The notes beneath the pieces are model-generated. The model searched no databases, was not told the origin of the DNA, and saw only the letters and a list, made by a program, of their open reading frames with translations. From CAUZJF01 sp965248605 (GTDB lineage Bacteria; Chloroflexota; Dehalococcoidia; Lucifugimonadales; CAUZJF01), in contig CBDFJV010000007.1 in assembly GCA_965248605.1 (NCBI GenBank), forward strand, positions 682,001 to 746,000: a stretch of DNA of 64,000 bases, written 5' to 3'. Positions 16,410 through 24,844 of this stretch are shown here, in pieces. How positions within the stretch are numbered: the stretch's first letter is position 1; every line of letters begins with the position of its first letter. Position numbers and translations under genes: made by a program.

Positions 16410-18077
16410 ATGACTGTCATGACCGGGAGGCACGCCCTCATGGAGATGCTCCGAGCGGAGGGCGTCCGGTACATCTTCGGTAACCCGGGCACGAGCGAGA
16501 GCCCGATCATGGACGCTCTCGAAGAATACCCAGACCTCAAATATATGCTGGTCATGCAGGAGGGCGCCGCCATTGGGATGGCCGACGCTTATGCCCGGGC
16601 GACAGGGCGGCCTGCCTTCGTCAACCTCCACATCGAAACGGGCCTGGCTAATGGGATCAGCCTGCTTCATAACGCGAACGAGGGCGGCACCCCGATGGTG
16701 CTCACCGCCGGGAACAAGGACATCCGCGAGTTGGCCCACGGCCGCACCGACCTGGCGAGGATGGTAGAGCAATTCACGAAGTGGAGCGCTGAGGCAACGC
16801 ATCCCGACCAGATACCTTATTTTCTGCGCCGGGCTTTCAACGAAGCAAAAACTCCTCCGACCGGACCGACTTTCGTGGCGTTCTCCGCCAATGCTCTAGA
16901 CGGCGAGGCCGATGTCGAGATCGTGCCTTCGCCCGTCACGTATTCGCGGATAGCGCCGGACGGACGCGCTCTCGGAAAAGCGGTTGACCTATTGGCGAAA
17001 GCGTCGAACCCGGTGATGGTGGTCGGGGACAGGATCGGCCAGTCCGACGCCACGCGAGAGGCGGTCACAGTGGCCGAGCTTCTGGGTTCGCCGGTTTATG
17101 CATCGCTGTACTCCGAGGTGAACTTCCCATCTGGCCACCCGCAGTTCATGGACACGATCAGGCTTGGCCAGGGCGATTCCTATGAGGCCCTATCGTCAGC
17201 CGACGTGGTGCTCATCGTCGGGAAGCTGTCTAGCTTCTACTACATGTTTTCCAAACCCGTTCTCAGGTTCATGGGACCTGACACCAAATTGGTCCATCTC
17301 GACTCGGACCAGAGATCCGTCGGCAGTACCCAGCCCACGGACGTGGCGATGGTGGCGGACCCGAAGGTCGCTCTCGGGCAACTGGTCGAAGCGCTGGACG
17401 CAACGATGTCCGGCTCGGCCCGCGAGGCGGCGAAAGGACGGGCGGCGGTTGTCGCAGAACAGAACGCGGCAGTAAGAGAGGCGTGGAAACGGCGTGTGAA
17501 GGAGCGGTGGGACATCAGACCAATGTCGGCGGAGCGAATGATCGCGGAGGTCGCCCCGGTCCTCCCCGACGACGTGATCATCGCCGATGACGCGGTGACG
17601 ACGCGTACCGCGTTGCACAACACACTCGAGTTCGACGAGCCGGGCGAACTCATGAGCGGACGGGGTGGGGCGCTAGGCTGGGGGATCGGAGGCGCGATGG
17701 GGACCAAGCTCGCGAATCCAGATCGCCCCGTAGTATGCATCGTCGGGGACGGCAGCGCCATGATGACGGTGCAGGGGCTGTGGACGGCCGCGGTCGAGAA
17801 CATTCCGGTCGTCTACCTGATCTGCAACAACGGCTCCTACCGCGTTCTGAAGGTCAATATCGACGCCTATAAGAAGGACGTACTGCAAGACTCGTCCCAG
17901 AGCAAGTACATCGGGATGGACTTCGCGGCGCCACTCAATCTTGCCGGCATGGCCGAAGCGATGGGCGTCCACGGCCGGCGCATCGAAGACCCCGAGGACC
18001 TCGGCCCGGCAATGCAAGCCGCGCTTGACCTCGGCAAGCCCGCCGTGCTCGACGTCGTGATCGATGGGGCGCATTAG
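16410..18077 (+). CDS. Thiamine-diphosphate enzyme, benzoylformate decarboxylase-like
   Basis: 555 residues. It should bind ThDP and Mg and decarboxylate a 2-ketoacid. FGNPGTSESP carries the active-site Ser of the benzoylformate decarboxylase group, VMQEGAAIGMADAYAR the Glu that activates the cofactor, and NLHIETG the active-site His. The C-terminal ThDP motif starts GDGSAMM and ends NNGSYRVLK. GGAGG lies 8 bases before the ATG. Start codons further upstream run through repeat DNA and were rejected. Alternatives are other 2-ketoacid decarboxylases or acetolactate synthase relatives. It is followed by dinB 15 bases later. Confidence 0.87.
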   Translation: MTVMTGRHALMEMLRAEGVRYIFGNPGTSESPIMDALEEYPDLKYMLVMQEGAAIGMADAYARATGRPAFVNLHIETGLANGISLLHNANEGGTPMVLTAGNKDIRELAHGRTDLARMVEQFTKWSAEATHPDQIPYFLRRAFNEAKTPPTGPTFVAFSANALDGEADVEIVPSPVTYSRIAPDGRALGKAVDLLAKASNPVMVVGDRIGQSDATREAVTVAELLGSPVYASLYSEVNFPSGHPQFMDTIRLGQGDSYEALSSADVVLIVGKLSSFYYMFSKPVLRFMGPDTKLVHLDSDQRSVGSTQPTDVAMVADPKVALGQLVEALDATMSGSAREAAKGRAAVVAEQNAAVREAWKRRVKERWDIRPMSAERMIAEVAPVLPDDVIIADDAVTTRTALHNTLEFDEPGELMSGRGGALGWGIGGAMGTKLANPDRPVVCIVGDGSAMMTVQGLWTAAVENIPVVYLICNNGSYRVLKVNIDAYKKDVLQDSSQSKYIGMDFAAPLNLAGMAEAMGVHGRRIEDPEDLGPAMQAALDLGKPAVLDVVIDGAH

Positions 18078-18092
18078 ACTGGGTCCAGGGCG

Positions 18093-19163
18093 ATGCGCCA
18101 CATCCTCCACGCGGACTTCGACGCGTTTTATGCCTCGGTCGAGCAGCTAGACGACCCGGAACTGCGCGGGAAGCCCGTGGTAGTCGGCGGAAGTCCCGAC
18201 GAGCGGGGTGTCGTCGCGTCGGCCTCCTATGAATCGAGGCGCTTTGGGATTCGGTCGGCGATGCCCATGCGGACCGCGTTCCAGCGCTGTCCTCAGGCCG
18301 TCAGGGTCCCGCCTCGCTTCGATCGCTATCACCAGGTCTCTCGCCAGGTGATGGAGATGTTCCATGAGATAACACCGCTGGTCGAGCCTATGTCCCTCGA
18401 CGAGGCCTTCCTCGACGTGACCGACACGGTGACTGCGGAGATGCAGCCCGAGGAGATCGCCATTGCGCTCCGACGCCGAGTCAGAGCGGAGCTGGGGCTC
18501 ACGATATCGGTCGGGGTGGCGACGAGCAAGTCGGTTGCCAAGGTCGCGTCGGACATGCAGAAGCCGGATGGGCTGACGGTCGTTGCGCCTGGCACAGAGC
18601 GCGGATTTCTGGCGCCTCTCGAAGCACGGAAGCTGTGGGGCATCGGGCCGAAGACGGCCGCGCGCCTGGCCGCGGATGGAGTTAACACCATCGGCGAGCT
18701 CGCCTCGAAGCCCGACGAGTGGCTGGCCAAGAAGCTTGGCAGCGTAGGGCCTTACGTTCGCCGGCTAGCCCTGGGCCAGGACGAAAGCCCAGTGGTTACC
18801 GAGCGAGAAGCGAAATCTGTAAGTGCGGAGACGACGCTGGCCCGGGACACCGCGGACGTCGAGGTCCTGTACGAGCTAGTCGATCGGCTGAGCCAACGCG
18901 TATCGCGCCGCCTTGTGAGCGGAGGACTACGGGGTCGCACCGTCAAGGTCAAGCTGCGGCTCTCGGATTTCACGACCTTTACGCGCCAGCGCACGCTGCG
19001 AGAACCGGACTCCTCGCCCGATGCCATCGCCGGCAACGCCCGGGCGATGCTCGACCTCGAGATGCGAGAGGGACGGCGTTTTCGGCTGGTAGGCGTGGGT
19101 GTCTCAGGCTTCGAGTCCTCCGGTTCCGAGCTGCTCCAGCCGAGGCTCGCGGGGTTCGAGTGA
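18093..19163 (+). CDS. dinB: DNA polymerase IV, Y family translesion polymerase
   Basis: 356 residues. HADFDAFYASVEQ holds the first metal-binding Asp and the steric-gate aromatic pair, SLDEAFLDVT holds the catalytic Asp-Glu, and YESRRFGIRSAMP matches the fingers. The HhH thumb block reads LWGIGPKTAARLAADGV, and the little-finger domain fills the last ~110 residues. It bypasses damaged bases with low fidelity. No C-terminal clamp-binding peptide of the QLxLF kind is clear. No LexA-type box was recognised upstream. Confidence 0.93.
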   Translation: MRHILHADFDAFYASVEQLDDPELRGKPVVVGGSPDERGVVASASYESRRFGIRSAMPMRTAFQRCPQAVRVPPRFDRYHQVSRQVMEMFHEITPLVEPMSLDEAFLDVTDTVTAEMQPEEIAIALRRRVRAELGLTISVGVATSKSVAKVASDMQKPDGLTVVAPGTERGFLAPLEARKLWGIGPKTAARLAADGVNTIGELASKPDEWLAKKLGSVGPYVRRLALGQDESPVVTEREAKSVSAETTLARDTADVEVLYELVDRLSQRVSRRLVSGGLRGRTVKVKLRLSDFTTFTRQRTLREPDSSPDAIAGNARAMLDLEMREGRRFRLVGVGVSGFESSGSELLQPRLAGFE

Positions 19164-19170
19164 GGACGGA

Positions 19171-19389
19171 ATGACGATCGCCCACGTGAAAGTCTATTAC
19201 GACCGGACCGGAAACACTCTGACCGTGTGGTTCGCCGACCCGCAGGCTGAGCATGTCTCCGAGGAGGTTGGAGACGGCGTGATTCTGATGAAGGACTCAG
19301 CCGGGCAGGTCATTGGGTTCGAGAAGCTCAACTACTTGATCCCCCTGGAAGATGAGCTAAGCGTCTCCTTTGAGGCTGTCAGTGTGTAG
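19171..19389 (+). CDS. DUF2283 family small protein
   Basis: 72 residues, VKVYYDRTGNTLTVWFAD at the start and VILMKDSAGQVIGFEKLNYLI in the middle, the pattern of the DUF2283 beta-rich fold. It begins 7 bases after the dinB stop and is likely co-transcribed. Two other DUF2283 proteins in this window are paired with nuclease-like partners; this one has none. Function unknown. Confidence 0.75.
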   Translation: MTIAHVKVYYDRTGNTLTVWFADPQAEHVSEEVGDGVILMKDSAGQVIGFEKLNYLIPLEDELSVSFEAVSV

Positions 19390-19430
19390 CCTGTGAGGAG
19401 CGCGGACACCTAGCAATCCGACTTAGTCCT

Positions 19431-20303
19431 CTACTCTGAGGAGCGGACTCCGAGTCTGCCGGTCCGCTCGGTGTCATCCGCCCCTAGTAGCACTTCCTGG
19501 ACGACGTGGGCGAACTTGGACTCGGAGTCGTCTTCCGGCTCGTATCCGAGAAAAGATCGAGCGTTGGCCAGCGACCAGTAGGCGCGCGTGTTGTTGCTGA
19601 TCCCGTAAACCACCAGCCAAGGCACACCGTCCTCGTTCTCGATCTTCGGCGCGTCGATGGATTTGACGAACAGCTGCGCCAGGTCTCGCGGGCTGATGTA
19701 GCTTCCCAGGTAGCTCTTGAGGCCCTTGGGACTGCGGTTGTTGGTGATCTTGCCGTCGTTGGGCGCTCCGATCCTGACGAGCACCACACCCATCTTGCGA
19801 CCAAGGCCGCCGCTGGCAAACACGAACCCCAGGTGCTCGTAGGCCGCCTTGGACCACCCATAGAACTGGTCCGACAGTGGGATCACGTCCAGGTCGAGCG
19901 TCTCGATTCGGCGGGTTTCCAGCAGCTTCGTGTACCAGTCGACGGCGTGGCACGAGCTGGCGAAGACAACTCGAGGCACCCAGGCGTCGTAGGCGGCTCG
20001 GTAGACGTTGTACGCCATGTCGACGTTGCCACTTTCGACGAAGTACTTGTCGACGTTGTCACCGTTGGTGTGGACATAGGCGAGATGGACGACGGCGTCT
20101 GCACCCTCGAAGTAGCCTTCGTACTTCCTTCTGTCCCGGTCCGACACGTCGGCGACCGTCACACCGTCGACCGGCTGTCCGTCCCGGTCCGTCGCCTTTG
20201 TATCCAGCAAGACGAGGTCGTAGCGCTCTCTGAAAGCCGGCAGGACCTGACTTGCGATGGACCCGGCCGCACCGGTGACGAGAACTCGTTTTTTGTGAAC
20301 CAT
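19431..20303 (-). CDS. NAD(P)-dependent epimerase/dehydratase (extended SDR)
   Basis: 290 residues. The nucleotide-binding motif is VLVTGAAGSIAS (GxxGxxx), VVHLAYVHTNG matches the following strand, FASSCHAVDWY the catalytic Ser region, and YGWSKAAYE the YxxxK pair. It could epimerise a nucleotide sugar or act on a uronic acid. The ATG overlaps the TAA of the upstream antitoxin-like gene (TAATG), so it is translated from the toxin-antitoxin transcript, an unusual arrangement. No ribosome site is strong, consistent with coupling. Confidence 0.82.
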   Translation of the reverse strand: MVHKKRVLVTGAAGSIASQVLPAFRERYDLVLLDTKATDRDGQPVDGVTVADVSDRDRRKYEGYFEGADAVVHLAYVHTNGDNVDKYFVESGNVDMAYNVYRAAYDAWVPRVVFASSCHAVDWYTKLLETRRIETLDLDVIPLSDQFYGWSKAAYEHLGFVFASGGLGRKMGVVLVRIGAPNDGKITNNRSPKGLKSYLGSYISPRDLAQLFVKSIDAPKIENEDGVPWLVVYGISNNTRAYWSLANARSFLGYEPEDDSESKFAHVVQEVLLGADDTERTGRLGVRSSE

Positions 20304-20698
20304 TACAGCGGCACGGGGGAGTGGGCTAGCTTTCGGGCTCTCGCCTTCCGACTGTGTTCTGCCAGGTAGTCATGGAGGTCGTCGATGTGGACAACCCAGC
20401 TATGCCCGATCTTCTTCCCTCGCAGCACCCCTCTCTGTATCTGATGACGGAAGGTGCCGGGGCTGATGTCAGATATTTCCGCAGCCTCGGCCAGAGTGTA
20501 GTAGCGGCCAGGTGTTTCGAAATCGGACCAGTCCCAGTCGTAGGACTTGGTAGGGTGAATGAACTCTATCGCTACGACCCTGCCAGTTGAGTCGAAGTCC
20601 GCTTCAACGCCTGGGGCGATGTTTCTGGTTTTTTCCACTTCGGCATCCGCGAGATCGATCGCCAGTGCGTCAGCTTCTTTATCATAGGTGATTCTCAA
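20303..20698 (-). CDS. DUF2283 plus helix-turn-helix protein, probable antitoxin
   Basis: About 131 residues. The N-terminal ~60 are DUF2283 (LRITYDKEADALAIDLAD, VVAIEFI). The rest is an excisionase/MerR-like DNA-binding domain (YYTLAEAAEISDISPGTFRHQ then IGHSWVVHIDDLHDYL). The start is taken as the TTG that overlaps the stop of the preceding gene (TTGA, 20698); a GTG at 20707 is possible. Gene order, overlap and a palindrome in the promoter point to a toxin-antitoxin module in which this protein neutralises the toxin and represses the operon. That role is inferred. Confidence 0.72.
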   Translation of the reverse strand: MRITYDKEADALAIDLADAEVEKTRNIAPGVEADFDSTGRVVAIEFIHPTKSYDWDWSDFETPGRYYTLAEAAEISDISPGTFRHQIQRGVLRGKKIGHSWVVHIDDLHDYLAEHSRKARARKLAHSPVPL

Positions 20699-20943
20699 TC
20701 TGAGCACCCCCTGCGCAGGACTGTCACAATACGGTAAACGTCTCTCGCCAAATACTGGTCGGCGTCGTATACGACCGTGATCGGTCTGCCGTCCATCTCG
20801 GCGCACGCCTCTTGAGTGCCCGCCCTTTTACCCTCCACGTGCTCGCCTAAGCTCAGCACCATCTCGATGTCTGTTTGGCCGATACCTTTTTGCAGCATCC
20901 GACTAAGTGCATGCTGGGTAAGCAGGATATCTGGAACAAGCAC
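20695..20943 (-). CDS. DUF4258/RelE-fold small protein, probable toxin
   Basis: 82 residues. LTQHALSRMLQKGIGQTDIEMVLSLG is the typical DUF4258 opening with the His and Arg of the fold, followed by ITVVYDADQYLARDVYRIVTVL. Related proteins are thought to be ribosome-dependent or free RNases. GTG start, with AGGGA about 11 bases upstream. First gene of a three-gene operon (toxin, antitoxin, epimerase). Confidence 0.75.
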   Translation of the reverse strand: MLVPDILLTQHALSRMLQKGIGQTDIEMVLSLGEHVEGKRAGTQEACAEMDGRPITVVYDADQYLARDVYRIVTVLRRGCSD

Positions 20944-20963
20944 GGTTCAAGTGTTCCCTAAGA

Positions 20964-20992
20964 ACTATGGCCGTTATCGGCCATAGAGTCAA
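20964..20992 (-). promoter_or_regulatory. Promoter with overlapping palindromic operator of the toxin-antitoxin operon
   Basis: TTGACT (20992-20987), 17-base spacer, CATAGT (20969-20964). CTATGGCCG ttat CGGCCATAG (20965-20986) is a perfect 9-bp inverted repeat that fills the spacer and reaches into the -10 box, so a protein bound there would block the promoter. Confidence 0.8.
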
Positions 20993-21004
20993 GCTGCGCT
21001 ATCG

Positions 21005-21943
21005 CTACGCTCCTAATATCGACCCTACGAAGTCCGGGTGGCCTTGCAGAAAACCCTTCACGCTCAAGGCCCTTCCCCCCTCCAACTGGAGCGTCCGCGT
21101 TTCTACGGCACCATTGCCCGTTGCGATTCCGAGGGCTCGGGACGATAGCTGCATCACCGTTCCCGGCGTGGCCCGTGGTTCTTCGTCAGCGGCCTGGACC
21201 GAAGCCTCCAATATCTTGAGCAACTTACCGCGCCAATGGGTGAACGATCCCGGCCAGGGGTGGTAGGCGCGGACCTGTCTCGATATCTGGTCTGCTTCGA
21301 CGGTCCAGTCTATCTCGCCGTCCTCGCGGGACAGTAGCTTCGTGACTGTCGCCTTGGACTCGTCCTGGGGCTGCGCCTGGACGTTGCCGCTCGCCCAAGT
21401 CGGCAGCACCTTCACGAGCAGCGATGCGCCGATCTCGAACAAGCGGGCCGTCAGCACCTCGGCATTCTCTTCGGGACCGATGGGCGTTGATCGTGAAGCG
21501 ATGATGGGACCGGTATCCATGCCCTCGTCGAGCTTGATTACGGTTGTGCCGGTGACTTCGTCCCCGTTCAGAATTGCGGCCGCCACCGGTGACGGTCCCC
21601 GGTAGCGCGGCAGCAGGGAGGGGTGCACGTTCAGACATCCAAGCGGTGGAAGCTGCAAGACGAGGGTCGGTAGAAACAGACCATACGCCGCTACAATGAT
21701 GACGTCCGGTCGGAGAGAAGCCAGGTTTTGCTGTGCCTCGTCGCGTCGCAGAGAACGCGGTTGGTGGACCGCCCAGCCATGCTCCACAGCGTGTTTCTTC
21801 ACCGGTGAGGGGGCAAGGCGCTTCCCCCGGCCGGCGGGCCGGTCTGGCTGGGTGTAGACGGCCAGAATTTCGTGGCCGGCGTCAGCGAGGGAGGAGAGGA
21901 CGGGTACCGCGAACTCGGGCGTCCCCATGAAGACCACGCGCAT
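21005..21943 (-). CDS. fmt: Methionyl-tRNA formyltransferase
   Basis: 312 residues. Formylates initiator Met-tRNA with 10-formyl-THF. The N-terminus MRVVFMGTPEFAVPVL, the block LNVHPSLLPRYRGPSPV with the catalytic His, and DEGMDTGPI are diagnostic; Asn of the NxH...D triad is present. The C-terminal OB-like domain is complete. The start at 21943 has AAGGA 9 bases upstream and the canonical N-terminus; an earlier TTG/ATG would add 13 atypical residues. The usual partner def is not adjacent. Confidence 0.95.
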   Translation of the reverse strand: MRVVFMGTPEFAVPVLSSLADAGHEILAVYTQPDRPAGRGKRLAPSPVKKHAVEHGWAVHQPRSLRRDEAQQNLASLRPDVIIVAAYGLFLPTLVLQLPPLGCLNVHPSLLPRYRGPSPVAAAILNGDEVTGTTVIKLDEGMDTGPIIASRSTPIGPEENAEVLTARLFEIGASLLVKVLPTWASGNVQAQPQDESKATVTKLLSREDGEIDWTVEADQISRQVRAYHPWPGSFTHWRGKLLKILEASVQAADEEPRATPGTVMQLSSRALGIATGNGAVETRTLQLEGGRALSVKGFLQGHPDFVGSILGA

Positions 21944-22009
21944 GGCATTCCTTCGGTCGAAATTGGGTCTGGATGATACCATAGCGCCGTTTTTGGACTG
22001 GAGGTCCAG

Positions 22010-22603
22010 ATGCTGGGAACAGAGACGAGAGAGCCGACCCTGATCGTAGTCTCGGGGGCACCGGCAACGGGCAAGACAACGCTCGCGATCGCTGTCGCGA
22101 AGGCGCTTCGAATGCCCTATCTCGGCAAGGATTCCATCAAGGAGTCTTTGTTCGACTCTCTCGGAACGAAGGACCGCGAATGGTCGAAAAAGCTGGGTCG
22201 CGCAAGCATCGAGCTGCTGTTCAAGCTGGTGGGTCTCCAGCTCGAGGCGGGCCGGGGCGTGGTAGCGGAGTGCAACTACTACAAGAGGCTCGACGTGCCC
22301 CGGTTCGAGCGCCTACGGGGGGCGCATACGTTCAGAATGGTCGAGATCCACTGTGCGACCGACGAGAAGACTATGCTGGAGCGGATGCGTCGTCGCGCCG
22401 GCACGCCGGGGAGGCACGCCGGCCACTCGGACGGCGACGAGGAGCATGCCCGGCTCAGCCCCGCTTTGGCCGACGGGATGTTCGACCCGCTGGGTGTCGG
22501 CGACGAACTGATCCGGGTCGACACGACGGATTTCGGTACGGTGGACTACGAGGCTATCGTGTCGGACGTATGGGCCGCGATCGGTCAGGGCGGGCAGGTC
22601 TGA
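22010..22603 (+). CDS. P-loop kinase-like ATPase (zeta-toxin/AAA_33 type)
   Basis: 197 residues with Walker A GAPATGKTT (about residues 16-24), an early Lys-Asp segment YLGKDSIKE, and VVAECNYY in the position of the substrate Asn/Asp of this kinase group. GGAGGT lies 4 bases before the ATG. The C-terminus reads into the palindromic repeat at 22592. It probably phosphorylates a small molecule or sugar nucleotide. No antitoxin partner is next to it, so a free zeta toxin is unlikely. Confidence 0.72.
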   Translation: MLGTETREPTLIVVSGAPATGKTTLAIAVAKALRMPYLGKDSIKESLFDSLGTKDREWSKKLGRASIELLFKLVGLQLEAGRGVVAECNYYKRLDVPRFERLRGAHTFRMVEIHCATDEKTMLERMRRRAGTPGRHAGHSDGDEEHARLSPALADGMFDPLGVGDELIRVDTTDFGTVDYEAIVSDVWAAIGQGGQV

Positions 22604-22612
22604 GACCTGCCC
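22592..22612. repeat. Palindromic repeat GGGCAGGTCT/AGACCTGCCC
   Basis: A 10-bp perfect inverted repeat around one base, followed by CCTACG. An identical core is at 25888-25908 and half a copy at 36945-36957; variant members with other inner bases are at 15993-16013 and 24771-24789. It overlaps the last codons of the kinase gene. Confidence 0.7.
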
Positions 22613-22626
22613 CTACGCGCTGTCGC

Positions 22627-24264
22627 TTAGGGCAGGTGGTAGACGGCGTAGCGTAGGGTGCCGTCTCCGTTCTGCTCTTGGACCGCGGTGCCGCCGGGAT
22701 GCATCTCCTCCAGGGTGGCTAGCTCTCCTTCGTAGGGTGGCAGAAAGACGTAGGTGACGGGCCCGGAGCTGGTTCGGTCGAGCGAGAATTCTCCGAACTC
22801 CCGGGACCGGTCCGTGCCCGGCGTGTCGGGGTAGAGGAACTTCCTCGTTTCGTAGTTGTACGACCAGCGCGAGGAGTAGAAGTATATCTCGCCGGGATCG
22901 TCGAAGGTGTGAGCGGCGTCGAGGCCGTCGACGAGCCTGCCGACGAACACCCACTCCGTGTGGTCCTCGGCGACGTATTCACTGAAGTAGTAGTAGGTGT
23001 TCCAGGCGACGGCGACAGCTAAAACGAGTCCGGCGACCACCAGCGGCGCTTGCTGTGCGCGGGCTCCCAGGAGACGCTGACCGAGCCGGACCAGCTCCCA
23101 GGCGCCGAGTCCTGCGAGGCCGTACACGAAGGGGACGGCCACCAGACTGCGGCGCATGTCGCCCCAGTTGGTGGCCGTGAAGGCGATCACGATCAGTCCA
23201 GCCAGCACAATCAAAGCCGCCATCAGATAGGGCGGTCTTCGCCAGCGGAACAGAGCGATGCCGAGACCGATGTAGGCGAAGAGAGCCAGAATCGGGTCCA
23301 GGGCGCCCCTGCCCCCGGTGCCGTCCGTAAAATCGACGTCAGGATGGTGGGCAAGGAGGGTGAGTCCACTCCAGAACCTGCCGACCATATGGACTACCTT
23401 GTCGCCGGCGCCGTCGGACTCTGTGAACGCGGGATCGCGATAGAAAGAGATCAAACTGGCGTGACTGAAGTAGACGTCGGATTCGGAAATGGCGAAGCGG
23501 ACCATCGGTAGAGCCACTATGAGGGCGCCCAATACAAGCAGCGCATATCTCGGCAGTAGCGCCCGCCACCGGCTCCGGAGCAGTACCAGCTGGACAGCCA
23601 AGAACGCTCCGAACGCGCCGAGAAACGCCAGGTAGCCGCCATAGCTGTAGACGCCGAGGCCCAAGACCAGTCCGGTGAGGAACCACGGCCACTTGCCCAC
23701 CGATCTCATAGCCCACAGGGTCATCAGGCTTCCTGCGGCGATCACCAGAGGCATCGAGATGACCATGAACCCAACGCGGCTGAACTGGAGGTGCCAGAAA
23801 GAAAATACAAGAGCTATGGTGCCGAATACCGCCACCCAGCGTCCGAAGCCGACGCGGAACACTATGTAGGCGGCCGGCACGGTTGCGATCCCGAGGAGGG
23901 CCATCGACATACGTAAGACAAACAGGGAAGGGTGGGACAGCTTGAACAGTAGGGCCGTCCAGTACAAGGGGCCGGTGGGCTGTCCCAGCGCGCTACCGAC
24001 GTAGGGGCCGATCCACCCTTGGTCGACAACTCGTAGGGCATCGAGGCCGGTGAGGGCTTCGTCGCCGTGGAGCCCGGGCGGGAGATCGGCCAGGCGGTAG
24101 ACGCGCAGGAACCCAGCGACGACCGTAAACCCCGCGACGAGCACCAGCTCCCACCGGTTGCTCATCGCCCAGACCTTGACCCGGTCTAGAGTCTTCGCGG
24201 TTTCTGCGTTGGGTCCGTTCACAGGTACGCTGTCCACTCCGAAGCCGAGTTTAGGTTTGGCCAT
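22627..24264 (-). CDS. GT-C membrane glycosyltransferase (GT39/ArnT-like)
   Basis: 545 residues, 11-13 hydrophobic helices. The first outer loop has LPPGLHGDEALTGLDA; the acidic Asp-Glu there is the metal-binding/catalytic pair of polyprenyl-phosphate-dependent transferases. LYWTALLFKLSHPSLF and FSFWHLQFSRVGFM follow the PMT pattern. The last ~130 residues are soluble and outside. It should transfer a sugar from a lipid carrier to a surface molecule. It is the distal neighbour of the selenoprotein gene but separated by a terminator. Confidence 0.85.
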   Translation of the reverse strand: MAKPKLGFGVDSVPVNGPNAETAKTLDRVKVWAMSNRWELVLVAGFTVVAGFLRVYRLADLPPGLHGDEALTGLDALRVVDQGWIGPYVGSALGQPTGPLYWTALLFKLSHPSLFVLRMSMALLGIATVPAAYIVFRVGFGRWVAVFGTIALVFSFWHLQFSRVGFMVISMPLVIAAGSLMTLWAMRSVGKWPWFLTGLVLGLGVYSYGGYLAFLGAFGAFLAVQLVLLRSRWRALLPRYALLVLGALIVALPMVRFAISESDVYFSHASLISFYRDPAFTESDGAGDKVVHMVGRFWSGLTLLAHHPDVDFTDGTGGRGALDPILALFAYIGLGIALFRWRRPPYLMAALIVLAGLIVIAFTATNWGDMRRSLVAVPFVYGLAGLGAWELVRLGQRLLGARAQQAPLVVAGLVLAVAVAWNTYYYFSEYVAEDHTEWVFVGRLVDGLDAAHTFDDPGEIYFYSSRWSYNYETRKFLYPDTPGTDRSREFGEFSLDRTSSGPVTYVFLPPYEGELATLEEMHPGGTAVQEQNGDGTLRYAVYHLP

Positions 24265-24282
24265 TGGTCATGTCAACGCTCG

Positions 24283-24319
24283 AGAAAAAGCAAGAGCCCT
24301 GGGCCGGCCCAGGGCTCTT
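24283..24319 (-). terminator. Strong intrinsic terminator after the selenoprotein gene
   Basis: A 14-bp perfect inverted repeat, AAGAGCCCTGGGCC/GGCCCAGGGCTCTT (24292-24319), followed on the minus strand by GCTTTTTCTC. Confidence 0.9.
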
Positions 24320-24342
24320 AGACATCCATGCCGTTGACTGGA

Positions 24343-24627
24343 TCAGTCGGCGGCCGCCGCGGCCATGGCCTCAACCCGGTCCCTAACGACGGCTCTCATC
24401 TGCTTGACGCGGTTAAGGTTTGGATGATCGCCCTCTTCCTTCTTGTCGAAGATCTTGTCGCCATCGACGAAGACCTGCAGGACCCCACCGTCTCCGGGTG
24501 TGAGCGCGATAGCTACGTCTTTGCCGCCTTCCGAAAAGAACTCGTTGGCCATCCAGGCCGCCTCAGCGTGGTAGGCTCAAGGAACGCAGTACTTGATCTC
24601 GACGTTCACTTTCCCTTCTAAAGCCAT
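24343..24627 (-). CDS. SelW/Rdx-family selenoprotein with in-frame UGA
   Basis: 94 residues if UGA at 24579-24577 (codon 17) is read as selenocysteine. The frame gives VEIKYCVPU then AYHAEAAWMANEF, so U falls exactly on the second Cys of the CxxC redox motif of this thioredoxin-like family. The part after the UGA keeps the family pattern (TPGDGGVLQVFVDGDKIFDKKEEGDHPN). AGGAGG lies 7 bases before the ATG, which is upstream of the UGA, and a terminator follows the gene. A GGCC-TGGAT-GGCC hairpin 17 bases after the UGA could serve as a bacterial SECIS with a G in its loop, although its stem is short. Read as a stop, the UGA would leave a 16-residue peptide. Confidence 0.85.
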
Positions 24628-24770
24628 ATTGGATCCTCCTTTTGAAGCTCATCTGTAGGTGGGCCAAAGTTAGCATAGAGGGTATTGGGTGTCAACGCGG
24701 CTGTCGTTCACCGACGTGGTTCTAGGCGAAATGGACGTGTCAGAACCAGTAGACTCAAACTGCGGCCATC

Positions 24771-24789
24771 GGGCGCATGCAATGCGCCC
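24771..24789. repeat. Palindromic repeat GGGCGCA/TGCGCCC
   Basis: Variant of the repeat at 22592, followed by the same CCTAC tail. The rest of 24628-24844 shows no gene. Confidence 0.55.
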
Positions 24790-24844
24790 CTACAAAATGC
24801 GCTAGACACCGACCTCCTCTTACCGCGCTCGACCGCTCACCCCC

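Noticed and set aside
22010..22603. Zeta toxin of a toxin-antitoxin pair
   Set aside because: No epsilon-like partner; the fold is also common in metabolic kinases.
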